From Zelopaecilomyces penicillatus (taxonomy: Eukaryota > Ascomycota > Sordariomycetes > Hypocreales > Pseudodiploosporaceae), in the NCBI GenBank assembly GCA_005765155.1, contig VCCP01000007.1:885501-949500 (forward strand): a stretch of DNA of 64,000 nucleotides, given 5' to 3'. Positions 27,654-39,732 of this stretch are shown here, piece by piece. Made by a program: the position numbers and the translations under genes. The notes beneath the pieces are model-generated. The model did not search any database and was not told where the DNA came from. It worked only from the letters and a program-made list of their open reading frames with translations. Position 1 is the first letter of the stretch. Each line of letters begins with the position of its first letter.

Positions 27654-28069
27654 TATTATAATTTTATAATATAGGCTATAACTAAAGCTAGTAGTAATAG
27701 CAGTGGAAGAAAGATATAATAGTTATCTAGATAAAAGTTTATAAAAAAGAAGAAAGAAATGATTATATTATTAATATAGAAAAGAAGAAGGATATAACTA
27801 GGAATCCTTTTATCTTTTATATTTATCTAATTCTAAAATAATTTAAAATTATTTAAGATATTCTAAATAACTATTTAAAATTATTAGGTATTTCAAATAC
27901 TAAAATAAAAAGTAAGTATTAGTTTATCCCTTTATAGGTTAAGTTATAAGGGCTATATAAGCTTAGCTTATTAGGCTGTGTAAATCTAGCTACTAGGCTA
28001 TAGTAGGTTAAGCTGCTAGACTATAGCAGGTCAGGCTGTTATATATAGAAAAACCCACTTATTTTAACA
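27654..28069 (-). repeat. Right LTR of A1 (5' LTR by coding sense)
   Basis: 416 bp, identical in length to the left LTR, ending TTTTAACA and followed directly by the target-site duplication AAAAT at 28070-28074. Confidence 0.95.
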
Positions 28070-30245
28070 AAAATAATAATTATAATAAATATATATTTAT
28101 TAATATTAATAAATAAATTAATCTTTTATAAATATATAAGAATATTTTAATTCTTTTATAAATAAAATATTTTAAAGCTATTTAAATATATTATAATAAA
28201 ATTATTTAAAATATATTTTAAAATTAAATTAATATATTTTAAAAGATTATAAAATTATTTAATAAATTAAATAATATAATAAACTATTTAAAGAGATTAA
28301 ACCAGATCTAAAATATAATAAAATATTTATCTTTTTTTATAATCTAGATTTTATAAAAAGCTAAATAAATATCTAGTTTTATAAATTAATAAATATTTAA
28401 TAATAATTATTATAAAAGTAATTTTATTTATATTTATTTTTTAAAATATTATTATATTTAATAATATCTTTTAAAATAATATCTATTTTATAAATATTAA
28501 TAATAAAAGATTTATTTATATTAAATATCTTTTATTTTTACTTTTTTATTAATATAATAAATATATATCCTATAATTATAATAATATTTATATATTTTAA
28601 TTAAATAAAGTTTTTCTTTATAATTATATTATTTATTTATTTAATTTAAAATTCTTTTTTTAATAATAAGATAAACCTATTTATATTATATTTAAAATAA
28701 TATTAGACTTAAATCTTTTAATAATTCTAAGTTTTAATATATAATTAAAAGAAAATCCTAATTATAAATATTTATTTATATTTTAATTATAAAATATATC
28801 TTATAATTCTTAATTAATTCTATAATAATATTAAATATATATAATTTTAAAAGATATATTAAATTTAATCTTAATTATTAAATTATTTATTTATTTATTA
28901 TATTATAATATTTATATTTTAAATTAATTTATATATTTATAAATATAATAAGATTTAAAAGAATAAAAATTAAAAAATAAAAATTTATTTAATCTGATTT
29001 TAATATCCTATTTCTTCTTTATTATAATTTAATATTAATCTTTTTTTAAGATTATTATATAATTAAATTATCTTTAGATAAGACTTTATTTAAAAATAAA
29101 TTATTTCTTTTATTCTTTAAATTAAAATTAAATATTATATTAAAATTAATAGTATTAATATTAATAAAATATTATAATTATATAAGATAATATTAGCCTT
29201 ATATATATTCTTAATCTTTATAATAAATATAAATATCTTTTTTATTTTTTTATTTTTTAATCAAAGTTTATTTTATAATTTAATAATTATCCTTAATAAA
29301 AATAATATAATCCTTTTTTTAATCCTTTTTATATCTTATATAATATTTAATTATAATTATTATATTAATATTAATTATTAAAATATCTTTATTAATTTAA
29401 ATAAAGATAGCTATATATAATATAAGATATTATTCTATTTTTAATTTTTAGATTAAATACCTTATACTTTATAATAATCTATTAATAATAAAATATAATT
29501 ATAATATAATTAATCTTAAAAAAATATTATATATATAATAGCTTAATATTTAATAAAGTTTAATTAATTTTATTTAATTAAACTATATTAATTTATTTAT
29601 TATTAAAAGCTTTTTTAAAATATATATAAAATATAAAAAAAGGTATTTTTAATTATTATTTAATATATACTAATTTAGTTTATATTATATCTTTATAATA
29701 AATATTATAAAAAACTTATATTATATGTTTAAAAAGCTTATTTAAATTATATATTTAATAAAAATTATTAATTAAATAAAACTTTTAAATATATTCTTAA
29801 ACTAATATTAATATATTATTTTAGATAATTTTCTATTAAGTTTTATTATTATTAATAAAATCTATATTAATAATAATTTTAGATAATTTTCTATTAAGTT
29901 TTATTATTATTAATAAAATCTATATTAATAATAATTTTATAATAAATTATTATTAATTATAAAAAGAAAAAATTCTTATTTTTATTAAATAATTTAGATA
30001 AAAGAAAAGATTTATATTTAAAATAAATAATTTTCTTAATTTTCTTTTTTAACTTAAATATCTTATAATTTTAATTATTAATTTATATTTTTATATAAAA
30101 AATAGATTCTATATTTTATTAAAATTAATAAAGTATATCCTTTAAAATTAATTAAATATTTTATTAGTTTTATAATAGAAATTATTATTCTATTTTAAAT
30201 AAATATCTCTTTTTTTAAAAGAGTATAAAAAGAAAATTTATTAAA
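28070..30245 (-). pseudogene. D1 gag and 5' pol remnant
   Basis: This is the continuation of D1 to the right of A1. It aligns along its length with D2 (51220-53783) and D3 (59160-61027). On the minus strand it should hold Gag, protease and the first part of reverse transcriptase. No frame is open and I could not pick out a zinc knuckle or protease motif. It is shorter than the D2 equivalent. A 58 bp tandem duplication sits at 29821-29936. Confidence 0.6.
29821..29936. repeat. Perfect 58 bp tandem duplication inside D1
   Basis: 29821-29878 and 29879-29936 are identical. D2 has only one copy at the matching place (around 53400-53470). The duplication therefore happened in D1 alone, after the RIP mutations it copies. 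Confidence 0.9.
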
Positions 30246-30428
30246 TATAATAAACTAATATTATAATAATTAAAAATAAATATTAAAAATAATATTATTA
30301 AATTTAAATTTAAAGAAAATATTTTTATATTATCTTTATTTAATTTCTTTTTTATATAAATTAAATTTAAATTAAGCCTGCTTTATATTTATAATTAATA
30401 TTTAGATCTTAAGCCTAAGCTTATAATA
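30246..30428 (-). repeat. Right LTR of D1 (5' LTR by coding sense)
   Basis: 183 bp, pairing with 4804-4986. It ends AAGCCTAAGCTTATAATA, the best preserved end of this LTR family. Confidence 0.85.
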
Positions 30429-30479
30429 TTAATCTTTTATTAAATATAAATAATAAAAGATAATAAATTTTTAATAAAT

Positions 30480-31125
30480 TTATTTTAAATAATCTATTTT
30501 ATTATTTAGTTTTTTTAAGGCTTTAAAAATATTTTAAGAATATATTAATTTTATTTTAAATATAATATTAAATAATTATTTTATAATATATATAAATAAT
30601 ATATTAATTTATTTAAAAGGGATTTAAAAAGATTATATATAAAAGATTTATAATACTTTTAAGAAATTATAAAAGACCAGCTTATATATAGATGTAAATA
30701 TATTAACTTTATTATTAAAAAAATATAATATTTAGGATTTATTATAAAGATAAAATAGAGTATTTATTTAATCCTAAAAAAGATTTTAATAATTTAAGAA
30801 TAAATATTCTTAATTAAGATTTAAAAGATATATAGCTTTTTTAGATTTATTAATTTTTATAAAGAATTTATACTATAATTTTTAAATATAATAATATCTT
30901 ATATATAATTAAAAAAAGAAGATATCTTTTTTTAATAAAATATAAAAAAATGAGATATATTTAAGACTTTTAAATTTATTATTATAATTAAATCTATTTT
31001 AATTTAATAAGATTTAAAATATTATATAATAATAAAAATAAATTATTTAAATTAAATATTAAAAAATTATTTATTATAATATTATAAAATTATTCTTCTA
31101 TTAATAATTTATTATTTAATTAAAT
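30480..31125 (+). pseudogene. Gypsy reverse-transcriptase/RNase H remnant (family G)
   Basis: The plus strand encodes a degraded C-terminal part of a gypsy reverse transcriptase. At about 30675-30750 it reads CKYINFIIKKIQYLGFII, matching the CxFxxxxVxYLGFIIS block. At about 30835-30880 it reads FFRFINFYKEFI, from SFLGFANFYRRFI-type sequence. A KKEDIFFQ motif follows (KKDIPFxW type). The stops are mostly TAA/TAG at Gln/Trp positions. It lies directly right of D1 and ends near the pentanucleotide array. No LTRs of its own could be assigned, so the fragment may be part of the host into which D1 and E1 inserted. Confidence 0.75.
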
Positions 31126-31130
31126 TATAT

Positions 31131-31375
31131 AATATAATATAATATAATATAATATAATATAATATAATATAATATAATATAATATAATATAATATAATAT
31201 AATATAATATAATATAATATAATATAATATAATATAATATAATATAATATAATATAATATAATATAATATAATATAATATAATATAATATAATATAATAT
31301 AATATAATATAATATAATATAATATAATATAATATAATATAATATAATATAATATATTATATTATATTATATTAT
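31131..31375. repeat. (AATAT)45 microsatellite followed by four inverted units
   Basis: 31131-31355 is 45 perfect AATAT units (225 bp). 31356-31375 is four ATTAT units, the reverse complement of the same motif, so the array turns into its own complement and could fold back. There is not one interruption. Confidence 0.97.
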
Positions 31376-31560
31376 ATATTTTATAAATTATAAGAATCTA
31401 GAATATATTAAATATATTAAATAAAAGTATTGTTTTAATTTTAATTTAATATTTATTATAAGCTTAAATTATAATTAAATTAATTTAATATTTTATTTTA
31501 AAGAAAGTAAGATTTAAATAAGATAAATAATATATTTATTTTATTAATATAATTAATAAA
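31376..31560. other. Unassigned A/T-rich DNA flanking E1
   Basis: Degraded sequence between the AATAT array and E1. It is host to the E1 insertion, with target-site copy ATAAA at 31556-31560, and its continuation should be at 44558 onward. No gene or domain was seen. Confidence 0.6.
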
Positions 31561-31755
31561 TATAATAGAATTAAATATTTAAATACTTAATTATAATATA
31601 TAATTTAGAAGATTATTAATTATTAAAGCTTTAATAATCTTTTATATTTAAAGGAGATAAAGGAAAAAAGATTTAGCTTAAATATAAATCTTATTATTAA
31701 TTAATTAATTAAAGCTATATAATTTTATTTAATTAGACCTAAAATTCCTTTTATA
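31561..31755 (+). repeat. 5' LTR of E1
   Basis: 195 bp, ending CCTTTTATA. It is preceded by the target-site copy ATAAA. The central part matches the 3' LTR with scattered differences, mostly C/T and G/A. Confidence 0.92.
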
Positions 31756-33075
31756 ATTTTTATATTTTTATTTATAATTATTTAAAATTAATAGTAGTTT
31801 TTTTTTTTATTATTAAAAGATTATTTTTATTATTAAAGGTTTTATTAAATCTTATAATCTATTAAAGGTTTAAAGCTTTAAATTACTAGGATTTAATTAA
31901 TTCTTAATAATAATCTATAAAAATCTAAGATAATATAATAATATTTTTAATTAAAATTATAAGGATTAAAGAGATTAATATCTTTTAGTTTTATCTTTAA
32001 ATAATCTAAGATCTTAATATCTTTATTATAAATATTCTATTAAAAAAAAGATTATAATTTAATTAAAATTATAATAATTTAAATAACTTTTAATTAAAAG
32101 AATTAAAGATTATTAATATTATTAAATTATAATATTATAAAAGTATTAATAATAAAAAGAAAAAATTAATAGTCTTATTTAAGCCTTTTAAATAAGCCTT
32201 AAATATTTAAAAAAAAGAAAATATTAAATTATTTTAGCTTTTAAAAATATAAAAAATAAATATAAATCTTTTTAATTAAATAAAATATAAAGCTATATTA
32301 AAATTAAAAAAAAGCCTAAAAAAATTAATTAAAAATACTTTTTAAAATAAAATAAAATTTATTTAAAAGATTTTATTAATTAAATAATTAAAATCAATAA
32401 TCTTTTTAAAAAAGCTTAATAATATAATTATTAATCTTTTATAGAATTCTATTTATATTTATTTAATTTAAAAGCTTATTTTATAAAGATAATTAGAAAG
32501 GAATTAATTATATAATATTTTATCAAGCTTAAGCTAGAATTATAAATATATATATATCTTTATAAAAAAGCCTTTTTTAAGAATTAAGATAAGATAATAT
32601 AAAAGATAAAGAAGTTTTAATATTATTTAAGAATCTAAAAAAAACTAGAATTTATAAAAAAAGCTAAATAAATAATAAAAATAAAGCCTTAAATAATAGA
32701 CTAAAAAAGAATCTTTTTTAAGATTATAAAATATATAAAACTATAATAAAGATTAATTAAATTAGATTAATATATAATTAATAATAATTCTATATTAAAA
32801 AGGCTTTTATTAAAGCTAAAAAGATTATAAAAATAATAAAAATAATTATCCTTATAAAAAGAATAATTAAAAAGATAAAAAAAAATAATTAAATAGATTG
32901 TCTTATTATTATAATCTATTATATATATAATAAAAAGAGTTATTTTAATTAAATTATTAATATTATTAAAATAAAAGATAATATTAAAATAAAAACAAAT
33001 AATTAAATAAAATAAATCTTTTAATTTTAATTAAAGAAATTATTATTAAAATAATAATTTAATTTTATATATTAA
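31756..33075 (+). pseudogene. E1 gag remnant
   Basis: Located between the 5' LTR and B1, so by position it is the Gag and possibly protease-coding part. The plus strand is A-rich (many AAA/AAG/AAT codons, e.g. 32200-32900), as expected for a charged capsid/nucleocapsid protein after RIP. No zinc knuckle could be read with certainty. The tract at 33000-33070 resembles 62480-62550 in the E-like element. B1 has inserted at 33071-33075. Confidence 0.55.
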
Positions 33076-33529
33076 TATTATAATTTATAATATATAGTTA
33101 TAATTAAAGCTAATAGTAATAGTAATAGAAGAAAGGTAGTAAATAGTTATTTAGAATGAATTCTAAAGAAAAGAAGAAAGAAATAATTATATTATTAATA
33201 TAAAAAAGAAAGCAGGATTTAATTAAGAATCTAGCTATCTTATATATCTAAAAAGTATTAAGATTATTTAGAATTATTTAAGTATTTTAAATAATATTTT
33301 TTTAAATTTTTTTAGGTATTTTAAATATAGAGAAAGGGAGAGGTATAAGGGATAAGCCCTTATTTTATTAGTCTAGCCCTATATAATAGGTCAGGCTGTC
33401 TAGGTATCTTAGGTCTTATAGCAGGTTTAACTACTAGGCTATAGCAGATTTAGCTATTAAACTATAACAGATCTAACTCCTAAGGGATAATAGGTTAGGC
33501 TATTATATAAAAACCTATTTATTTTAATA
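33076..33529 (-). repeat. Left LTR of B1 (3' LTR by coding sense)
   Basis: 454 bp, ending TTTTAATA (CA became TA). It contains three 23 bp units at 33417-33485. It is 38 bp longer than the A1 LTR. Confidence 0.95.
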
Positions 33530-36500
33530 CTTTCTTTAATAAGCTATATAATATATAGCTAGCTTTTTATAAGGGGTTTTTATAGATTTAATAGGCTTAA
33601 AGAGCTCTGAAAAATAAGGCTTATTAAAGCCTTAATTAATCTATTAATAAATATAGCCTTAATTATAAGATAATTTATCTTAAATAGCCTATTAATTACT
33701 TTCTATCTAATATAATAGAATTTTAATAAAGTATATTTTATTTAAGTATATTAAATAAGGTTCTTAATATTATTTATAAAGATTATATTATTATAATATA
33801 GATTTATAGATTATTAAAATAGGATTTTTAGCTTTTTAAAAAGCTTAAAAAGCTATTTTAATTTTTTTATAGCTTTTATTAAAGTATCTGATTTAGTTTC
33901 TATAATTAAAAGGGCTATAATAATCTATCTCTTTAATTTTTAATAGATAGGTTTATTTACTAGCTTAAAATGATATTTATAAATAGATTTATTAATAGCT
34001 TTATAGCCTATAAAATTATTATTTAAATAGTTTAATAGTTAAGGAGCTGGTTATTTAATATATATAAGACCTAAAGCTTTATAAAGAATAATTAATTATT
34101 TAAAACCTTTTAAGTATTTTAAAAGATTTCTAGCTATATTATAATAATTAATATAACCTTATTATATATATTAAGAAAGCTATTAAATTAAAAAGGCTAT
34201 ATTAGGCTTAAAAATAGTATAAGGTATATTAAAGTCTTTATAATCTATTAATAGGTTTATTATTTAATAAAGATAAAAGCCTTTTTTAAGGATTCTTTTA
34301 ATACTTTAAGCTATAAAAGTATAATTATAAGGGTTATATCTTATAATTAAAAGTATTTAAAAGTCTTTTTAATATATTAAAATTAATATAGTTATAGCTC
34401 TCTTTTAGTTTAATTATAATTAATTTAGATTTTTAAAAAGAAGATTATTAAGCCTTTATCTTTTATAATAAAGATCTTATTTAATAGATATTTTAGCTTA
34501 TTAATATAAAGTAGATTAGATCCTATAATAAGATAATTATTAATATAGATAATAATAAAGGTATTAATCTAAGTAGTAATAAAAATAATTAGATTAGAGA
34601 TTAAAGATTAAAATCCTAGGATAGTTAATAGCTTAATTAGCTATTATTATTATTTATAAAGGCCTTATTTTAGATTATATAATATCTTTTTTAATAGAAT
34701 AATCTATTTTATAATAAGGTTATAGCTTAGCTTAATTAATAAAGCTATTAAAGGCTGGTTTTTAAAGGTTTAGGTTTTTATAAAAGAAAATAAACCTTTT
34801 AAAAATTCTATAAAAATATCCTTAAATAACTAGCTATTTAAAAAAGCTTTTATAAAATTAATTTATTTAATTTTCTAATTATAAAAGGCTATTAAAGCTA
34901 ATAAAATCTATTAAATAAAAGGAATATTAATAACTATAAAGGTTTTAAAGTAGTCTTTTCCTTTAATTTATATAAAACCCTTTATAATAAGCCTAGCCTT
35001 CTATTTTAAGGGTTAATTTTATAAGTGTTTTTTAAGCTTAAGAATAAGTTTATTTTTTAGGATTTTTTAGTTTTTTAAAATCTTTAAAAAAGGGATAAAA
35101 TATATAACCTTAGCTTATAAAATCTAATAGAATTTACTATAAATAATATTAATCTATTATTCTTTAATAAGGTCTTTTAAAGCTTTTTTCTAATTAATAG
35201 ATTCTAAAGAAGCCTTAATAATAAATTTTATCTTTAGCTTATAATAGATATCTATAAAATAAATAAGGTTTAATTATATAGGTTTAAAGTCTTTTAATAG
35301 CTATTTAAGCTATTTAATAGGCTATAATAACTATACTATAAACTATAATATAAGCTATAATAAAGATTATAATAGCTATAATAGTTATTATAATATCTAT
35401 AATATAGGTTTTAATAGTTATACAGGTTTTCTAACTTGATTAAGGGCTTATAAATCGATTAAATCCTTTAAAATAGATTAATTTATTAATTTTAATAGGG
35501 TATAAAGCTTTTTTAATTCTCCCTTTAAGCTAAAAGGGCTTTAAAAACTATAAAAATTACTTTTAAAGCCCTGATTTATAAAACCTATTCCTTTTATAAT
35601 ATAAAGAAATAAGGTTTTAATTATTTATTAATAAAAGAATATATAAATTAAAGAGATATTTTTATCTAATATAACTAATAGCCTAGCTAGCTTTATTTTA
35701 AGGCTTAATTTAATATCTTATTAATACTTCTTAATAAAGATAATAATCTTATAATAAGCTCTAATAACTCTATAAACTATCAGATTTAACTTATTAATTA
35801 CTAAAGCTGGTTTTAGCTTTTATAAAAAGAGCTATAATAAACTAAGATTCTTATTTATAACCACTATATAATTAATAAGATTAATTATAATAGGCAAAAT
35901 AATAATTCAAAGAAATAATAATAATTAAGCCTAGATTATAATAATCTATAATTAGTTTAAAATAACCCTTATAAAGTATTTTAATAGGCTATTTTACTTA
36001 TAAATATAAAGGCTAAATATATTAAAATTAATACCTTTACCTATTAATTAATCTTTTAGTAATACTAAGATCTTTTTTTTATTATTAAAATATAGCTATA
36101 AAAGATATTTTTTATAATAGGCTTTTAGCTCTTTAAATAAGCTCTTTATAATAGAAAAGATAATATAACCTTCCTTATTAAATAATAAAAAAACCTTTTA
36201 ATAATAGGATTTTCTCTTTATTAAAATAAGCCTTATAAAGAGCTTATTATAAAGGATTAGTTTTATCTAAAAAATATCTCTTTTTATAACCTTTAATACT
36301 TTTAATAGATTTAAAATTAGGTTTTTAAAGGGTTTATATACTAATTTAATTTATATATAAGTTAAATAAAAGAAATCTATTTCTTTTATAATAATAAAAT
36401 TAGATAAGCCTATTAAAATTTTAATAGTCTTTTTTAATAATTTAATAACTGGGTTAAACACACCCCCTTGCTAGTTGATTAAGCTATAGCTATATAAGCT

Positions 36501-39273
36501 ATACTTAAGGGGATTGAACTATATAAGTAGATAGGCTATACCCGGGCTATTTGAACAGGGCAGACATCATCTAATTCAAGTTTTTCCCCCTTCTACCCAA
36601 GAATTTTTCCATTGCATTCAAAAGACTAGCTATTAAAAAGCTATCTTCTTTATTTGATCAATTATGGGATGATTAATTGATCTCTCAAATTCATTTCATT
36701 ATATCGCCGCTTCATAGCTTTTCTTATCTATTTAATCCTTATGGACTATACTAGCTATGCAACTACCTTAAAAACATACTATAGTTCTATAGATGGTATT
36801 GGTGTTATTGTATGTGTTGTTTTCCCTCTATTAAAATAACTATAGGTTAATATAACCAAGATAAATATATTAAATCCTTATTAGTTATAATAGCTTTTAA
36901 TAGCTAGTTTTAATTAAAAAACCTATATCTTTCTTTATAATAGTATTTTTAAAGGATTTTAAAAGGGATATAATATCTTTTAATAAATCTTATAATAAAT
37001 CTAAGTTTAGATTAAAGCTTTTTAATATATATAGGCTTAAAATTTTAGGGTTTTTTATTAATTTTAATAATTATTTAGCTGGTTTAAAGGGCTTAATAAG
37101 ATCCTTATATATACTAGAGGGGGGTTTAAAGGTAATTTTAATTATTATTAAATAATTATAATAATAATTAAAAGGCTTTAAAAATTTAAATATAGGTTTT
37201 CTTTTTTATTAAAGAAAAAAATTATATTTAATAAAGTTTAATAAATTATAATAGATTTAATCTATTATAAATAATTTCTTTTATAAAAGTATACTATTAA
37301 AAGTATAATACTTTATTTTATTTATTATATTTATATTTATATTAAGGATATATAATATATTTTTTAGCTTTAAAATATTATAAATATAATTATTTTAAAT
37401 CTTTTTAAATAAATAGGATTATTATTAATTATTATAAGCCTTAGTTTTTTATTATAAATTCTATAATTAATAAAAAGGATTCTATTATTAATAATATAAT
37501 ATATTAAACTAGTATTATATAATAAGGTATTCTTTAGATTAATATTATAATAAATACTATAAACTAATTCTTTAGATTTTATAGCTTTTAAATCTTCTTT
37601 ATTAGATTTAAAATTAGAGCTTTAAGTATTAATTATAATATTCTAGTTATTTATAGATAGGTTATAGGTATTTATTATAAAGAAAGTCTTATTAGATTTC
37701 TTATTATTAATAGTAGGCTTTTTTGTTTTTTATTTTTTTAAAAAGGCTTATAGGGCTGTTTTTTAATAGATTTAAATAGTTTTTCCTTTTTTTTAAAGTC
37801 CTTATAGATCTTTTTAAAAGGTTTTTTAACTTCTTTAGCTCTATAAAAGCTAGCTTTTATAATTAAAAAGCTTTTATTTTATAGCTCTTTTAATAAATCT
37901 ATTCTAAGGAACTATAAATCTAGGGTATTTAATAAGGTATTAAGTATTATATAAATCCTGATATTATTCCTTTAATATTTAATTTATTATAAAAAAGCTT
38001 TTTTTATAGCCTTTAGATATTAATTTATTTAATTTATAGGCTATATAATAATTAAAGCTAATTATAGCTTATTAAATTAAGTATTAAATTTATTATTAAA
38101 TATCTTTATAAAGCCTTTATAGCTATTAAAGCTAAGCTTATAAAAGGTATTATAAAGGATTCTATACTATAGGATAGTATTATAATAGTATTATTTATTT
38201 AGTATTTAATAAGCTTTTAATAGTATTATAATTTAATTTATAAAGGCTTATAGGTATTATAAATAGCTATTATAAAGTAATAGAAATAAAATAGCTTAAT
38301 AATAATTATTAAAACTAAGGCTTATAATAGGTTTAAAAGAAAAATAAATAATCTAAATACCTATAACTAGATTAATAGGGTTTAAAACTATTAATTATAG
38401 TTATTAAAGCCTTTTAATCTATAAACTATTAAAAAGATTTATATTTTCTTAAATAGCTCTTTTAAAGTTAAATCCTTTAATATATTTATAGATTATATTA
38501 GCTATAATAATAGCTAAGATAACTTAGATTAAGATTATAGTAGCTCTTTAATAATCTTAATAGATATAGCTATTATAAATTAAGCCTATAGCTATTATAA
38601 TTATTATATAAGCTTTTATATCTAAGATTAAAAAGCTTATAATTCTAATAAATTCTTTTCTATTAAAAGGTTCTAATTTAATATTTTTAGGATTAAATTA
38701 TTATAATTAATAATTATAATAATATAAAGAAAAAATAAGCTTTTAAAAATAAATTTATAATTATATAATAATATTATAAGTAATTAAAAGTATTAGTTAT
38801 AATAATATTATAAATAGCTAGGTTTTAATAAAAGCCTTAAAAATAATTAATTAATTAAAGAGAGGGGTAATAAATATAAAGGCTGCTTATTATATATTAG
38901 TTATAATCAGGTTATAGTATAGTTAATATAGTATCTTTATTTAAGTAGTTAATTTTTATAATCTTATATAGACCTTTTATAAAATTAATTAATAATTTAA
39001 ATAATTAATTATATTTAATATAATTAATAAAATTATAATCTATAATTCTATAAATCTATATTAATAATTTATAAATCTGAAAATAGGTTATATTATAAAT
39101 CTAAGGTTTAATTCTTATATATATAGTTTTTTTATAACTTTTGATTAATAAGAAATATAAATCTAATATAATTAAAATAATAGAAAAATCTAGTATATAA
39201 AGAGATTAAAAATAATAAAAAAAAAGAATCTTTTTTTATAATCTAAAATAATTATTCTTTTAGGCTTATAATC
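33530..39273 (-). pseudogene. B1 copia gag-pol remnant
   Basis: The minus strand carries the same polyprotein as A1, more degraded. The order leftward is Gag, integrase, reverse transcriptase, RNase H. The catalytic box reads YINN (from YVDD) at 34536-34547, exactly as in A1. The RNase H region is about 33850-34080. The polypurine-tract complement CTTTCTTT sits at 33530-33537. The reading is broken by numerous TAA/TAG and by the solo C LTR at 36443-36836, inserted within the predicted integrase/Gag part. The untranslated leader is about 39045-39273. It is non-functional. Confidence 0.88.
36443..36836 (+). mobile_element. Solo LTR of family C, almost free of RIP
   Basis: 394 bp, the same length as the C1 5' LTR. 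It is flanked by 5 bp duplications TAATT (36438-36442) and TAACT (36837-36841), which differ by one C/T. It starts TAATAACTGGGTTAAACAC and ends CTCTATTAAAA. It still holds many CpA and CpG sites (CCCGGGC, CAGACATCATC, ATCGCCGC) that have become TpA in the two C1 LTRs. It is the most G+C-rich block of the window and has sharp edges. It is best explained by insertion of a full C element into B1 and loss of the interior by LTR-LTR recombination. Confidence 0.95.
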
Positions 39274-39727
39274 TATTATAATTTATAGTATATAATTATA
39301 ATTAAAGCTAATAATAATAGTAATAAAAGAAAGGTAATAAATAATTATTTAGAGTAAATTCTAAAGAAAAGAAGAAAGAAATAATTATATTATTAATATA
39401 GAAAGAAAAGCAGGATTTAACTAGGAATCTAGTTATCTTATATATTTAAAAAATACTAAGATTATATAGAATTATATAAGTATTTTAAATAATATTTATT
39501 TAGAATTTTTAAGGTATTTTAAATATAGAGAAAGGGAGGGGTATAAGGGATAAGCCCTTATTTTACTAGTCTAGCCCTATATAACAGGTCAGGCTGCCTG
39601 GGCATCTTAGGTCTTATAGCAGGTCTGGTTACTAGGCTATAACAGGTTTAACTGCTAAGCTATAGCAGGTCTGGCTCCTAGGGGATAATAGGTTAGGCTA
39701 TTATATAAAAACCCACTTATTTTAATA
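39274..39727 (-). repeat. Right LTR of B1 (5' LTR by coding sense)
   Basis: 454 bp, followed by the target-site duplication ATTAA. The section 39530-39710 is rich in C and G for this window and carries three exact-length 23 bp units at 39615-39637, 39638-39660 and 39661-39683 of the form TATAxCAGGTxTxxxTxCTAxG. Confidence 0.95.
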
Positions 39728-39732
39728 ATTAA

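Larger units (their letters stand above)
9006..28069 (-). mobile_element. A1: Ty1/copia LTR retrotransposon, split by C1
   Basis: The two LTRs are both 416 bp (9006-9421 and 27654-28069), and the element is flanked by a perfect 5 bp target-site duplication AAAAT (9001-9005 and 28070-28074). Joining the flanks across it restores the continuous D sequence seen in D2 and D3. Without C1 the element is about 6.2 kb. The minus-strand pol relic has the copia order: reading leftward, integrase, then reverse transcriptase with a YVDD-type box, then RNase H. A pyrimidine run CTCTCTTT directly after the left LTR is the complement of a polypurine tract, which agrees with minus orientation. B1 is a second copy of the family. 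Confidence 0.95.
4804..30428 (-). mobile_element. D1: Ty3/gypsy LTR retrotransposon, split by nested A1 and C1
   Basis: The element is bounded by 183 bp direct repeats at 4804-4986 and 30246-30428, both starting with the degraded TATAATAA(G/A)CT and ending in TTATAATA. Its interior is 4987-9005 plus 28070-30245, about 6.2 kb once A1 is removed. The interior aligns in order with D2 and D3; for example the tract just before A1 and just after it reads continuously in D2 near 51190-51260 and in D3 near 59150-59220. The coding sense is minus: a degraded reverse-transcriptase tail motif of the LGFxNFY type lies on the minus strand near 8855-8900. The flanking 5 bp (tataa and ttaat) do not match, so no target-site duplication can be shown for this copy. 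Confidence 0.85.
33076..39727 (-). mobile_element. B1: Ty1/copia LTR retrotransposon, second copy of the A1 family
   Basis: LTRs are both 454 bp (33076-33529 and 39274-39727), flanked by a perfect target-site duplication ATTAA (33071-33075 and 39728-39732). Joining the flanks restores E1 sequence, which matches 62530-62570. The interior aligns with A1 along its whole length once the solo C LTR at 36443-36836 is removed (about 6.25 kb net). B1 has lost more C and G than A1 in its coding part, so it is older or was mutated more, although its right LTR keeps several CpA sites. Confidence 0.95.

Noticed and set aside
31131..31375. CRISPR array or telomere repeat
   Set aside because: The unit is 5 bp with no spacers, and it does not match TTAGGG or another telomere motif.
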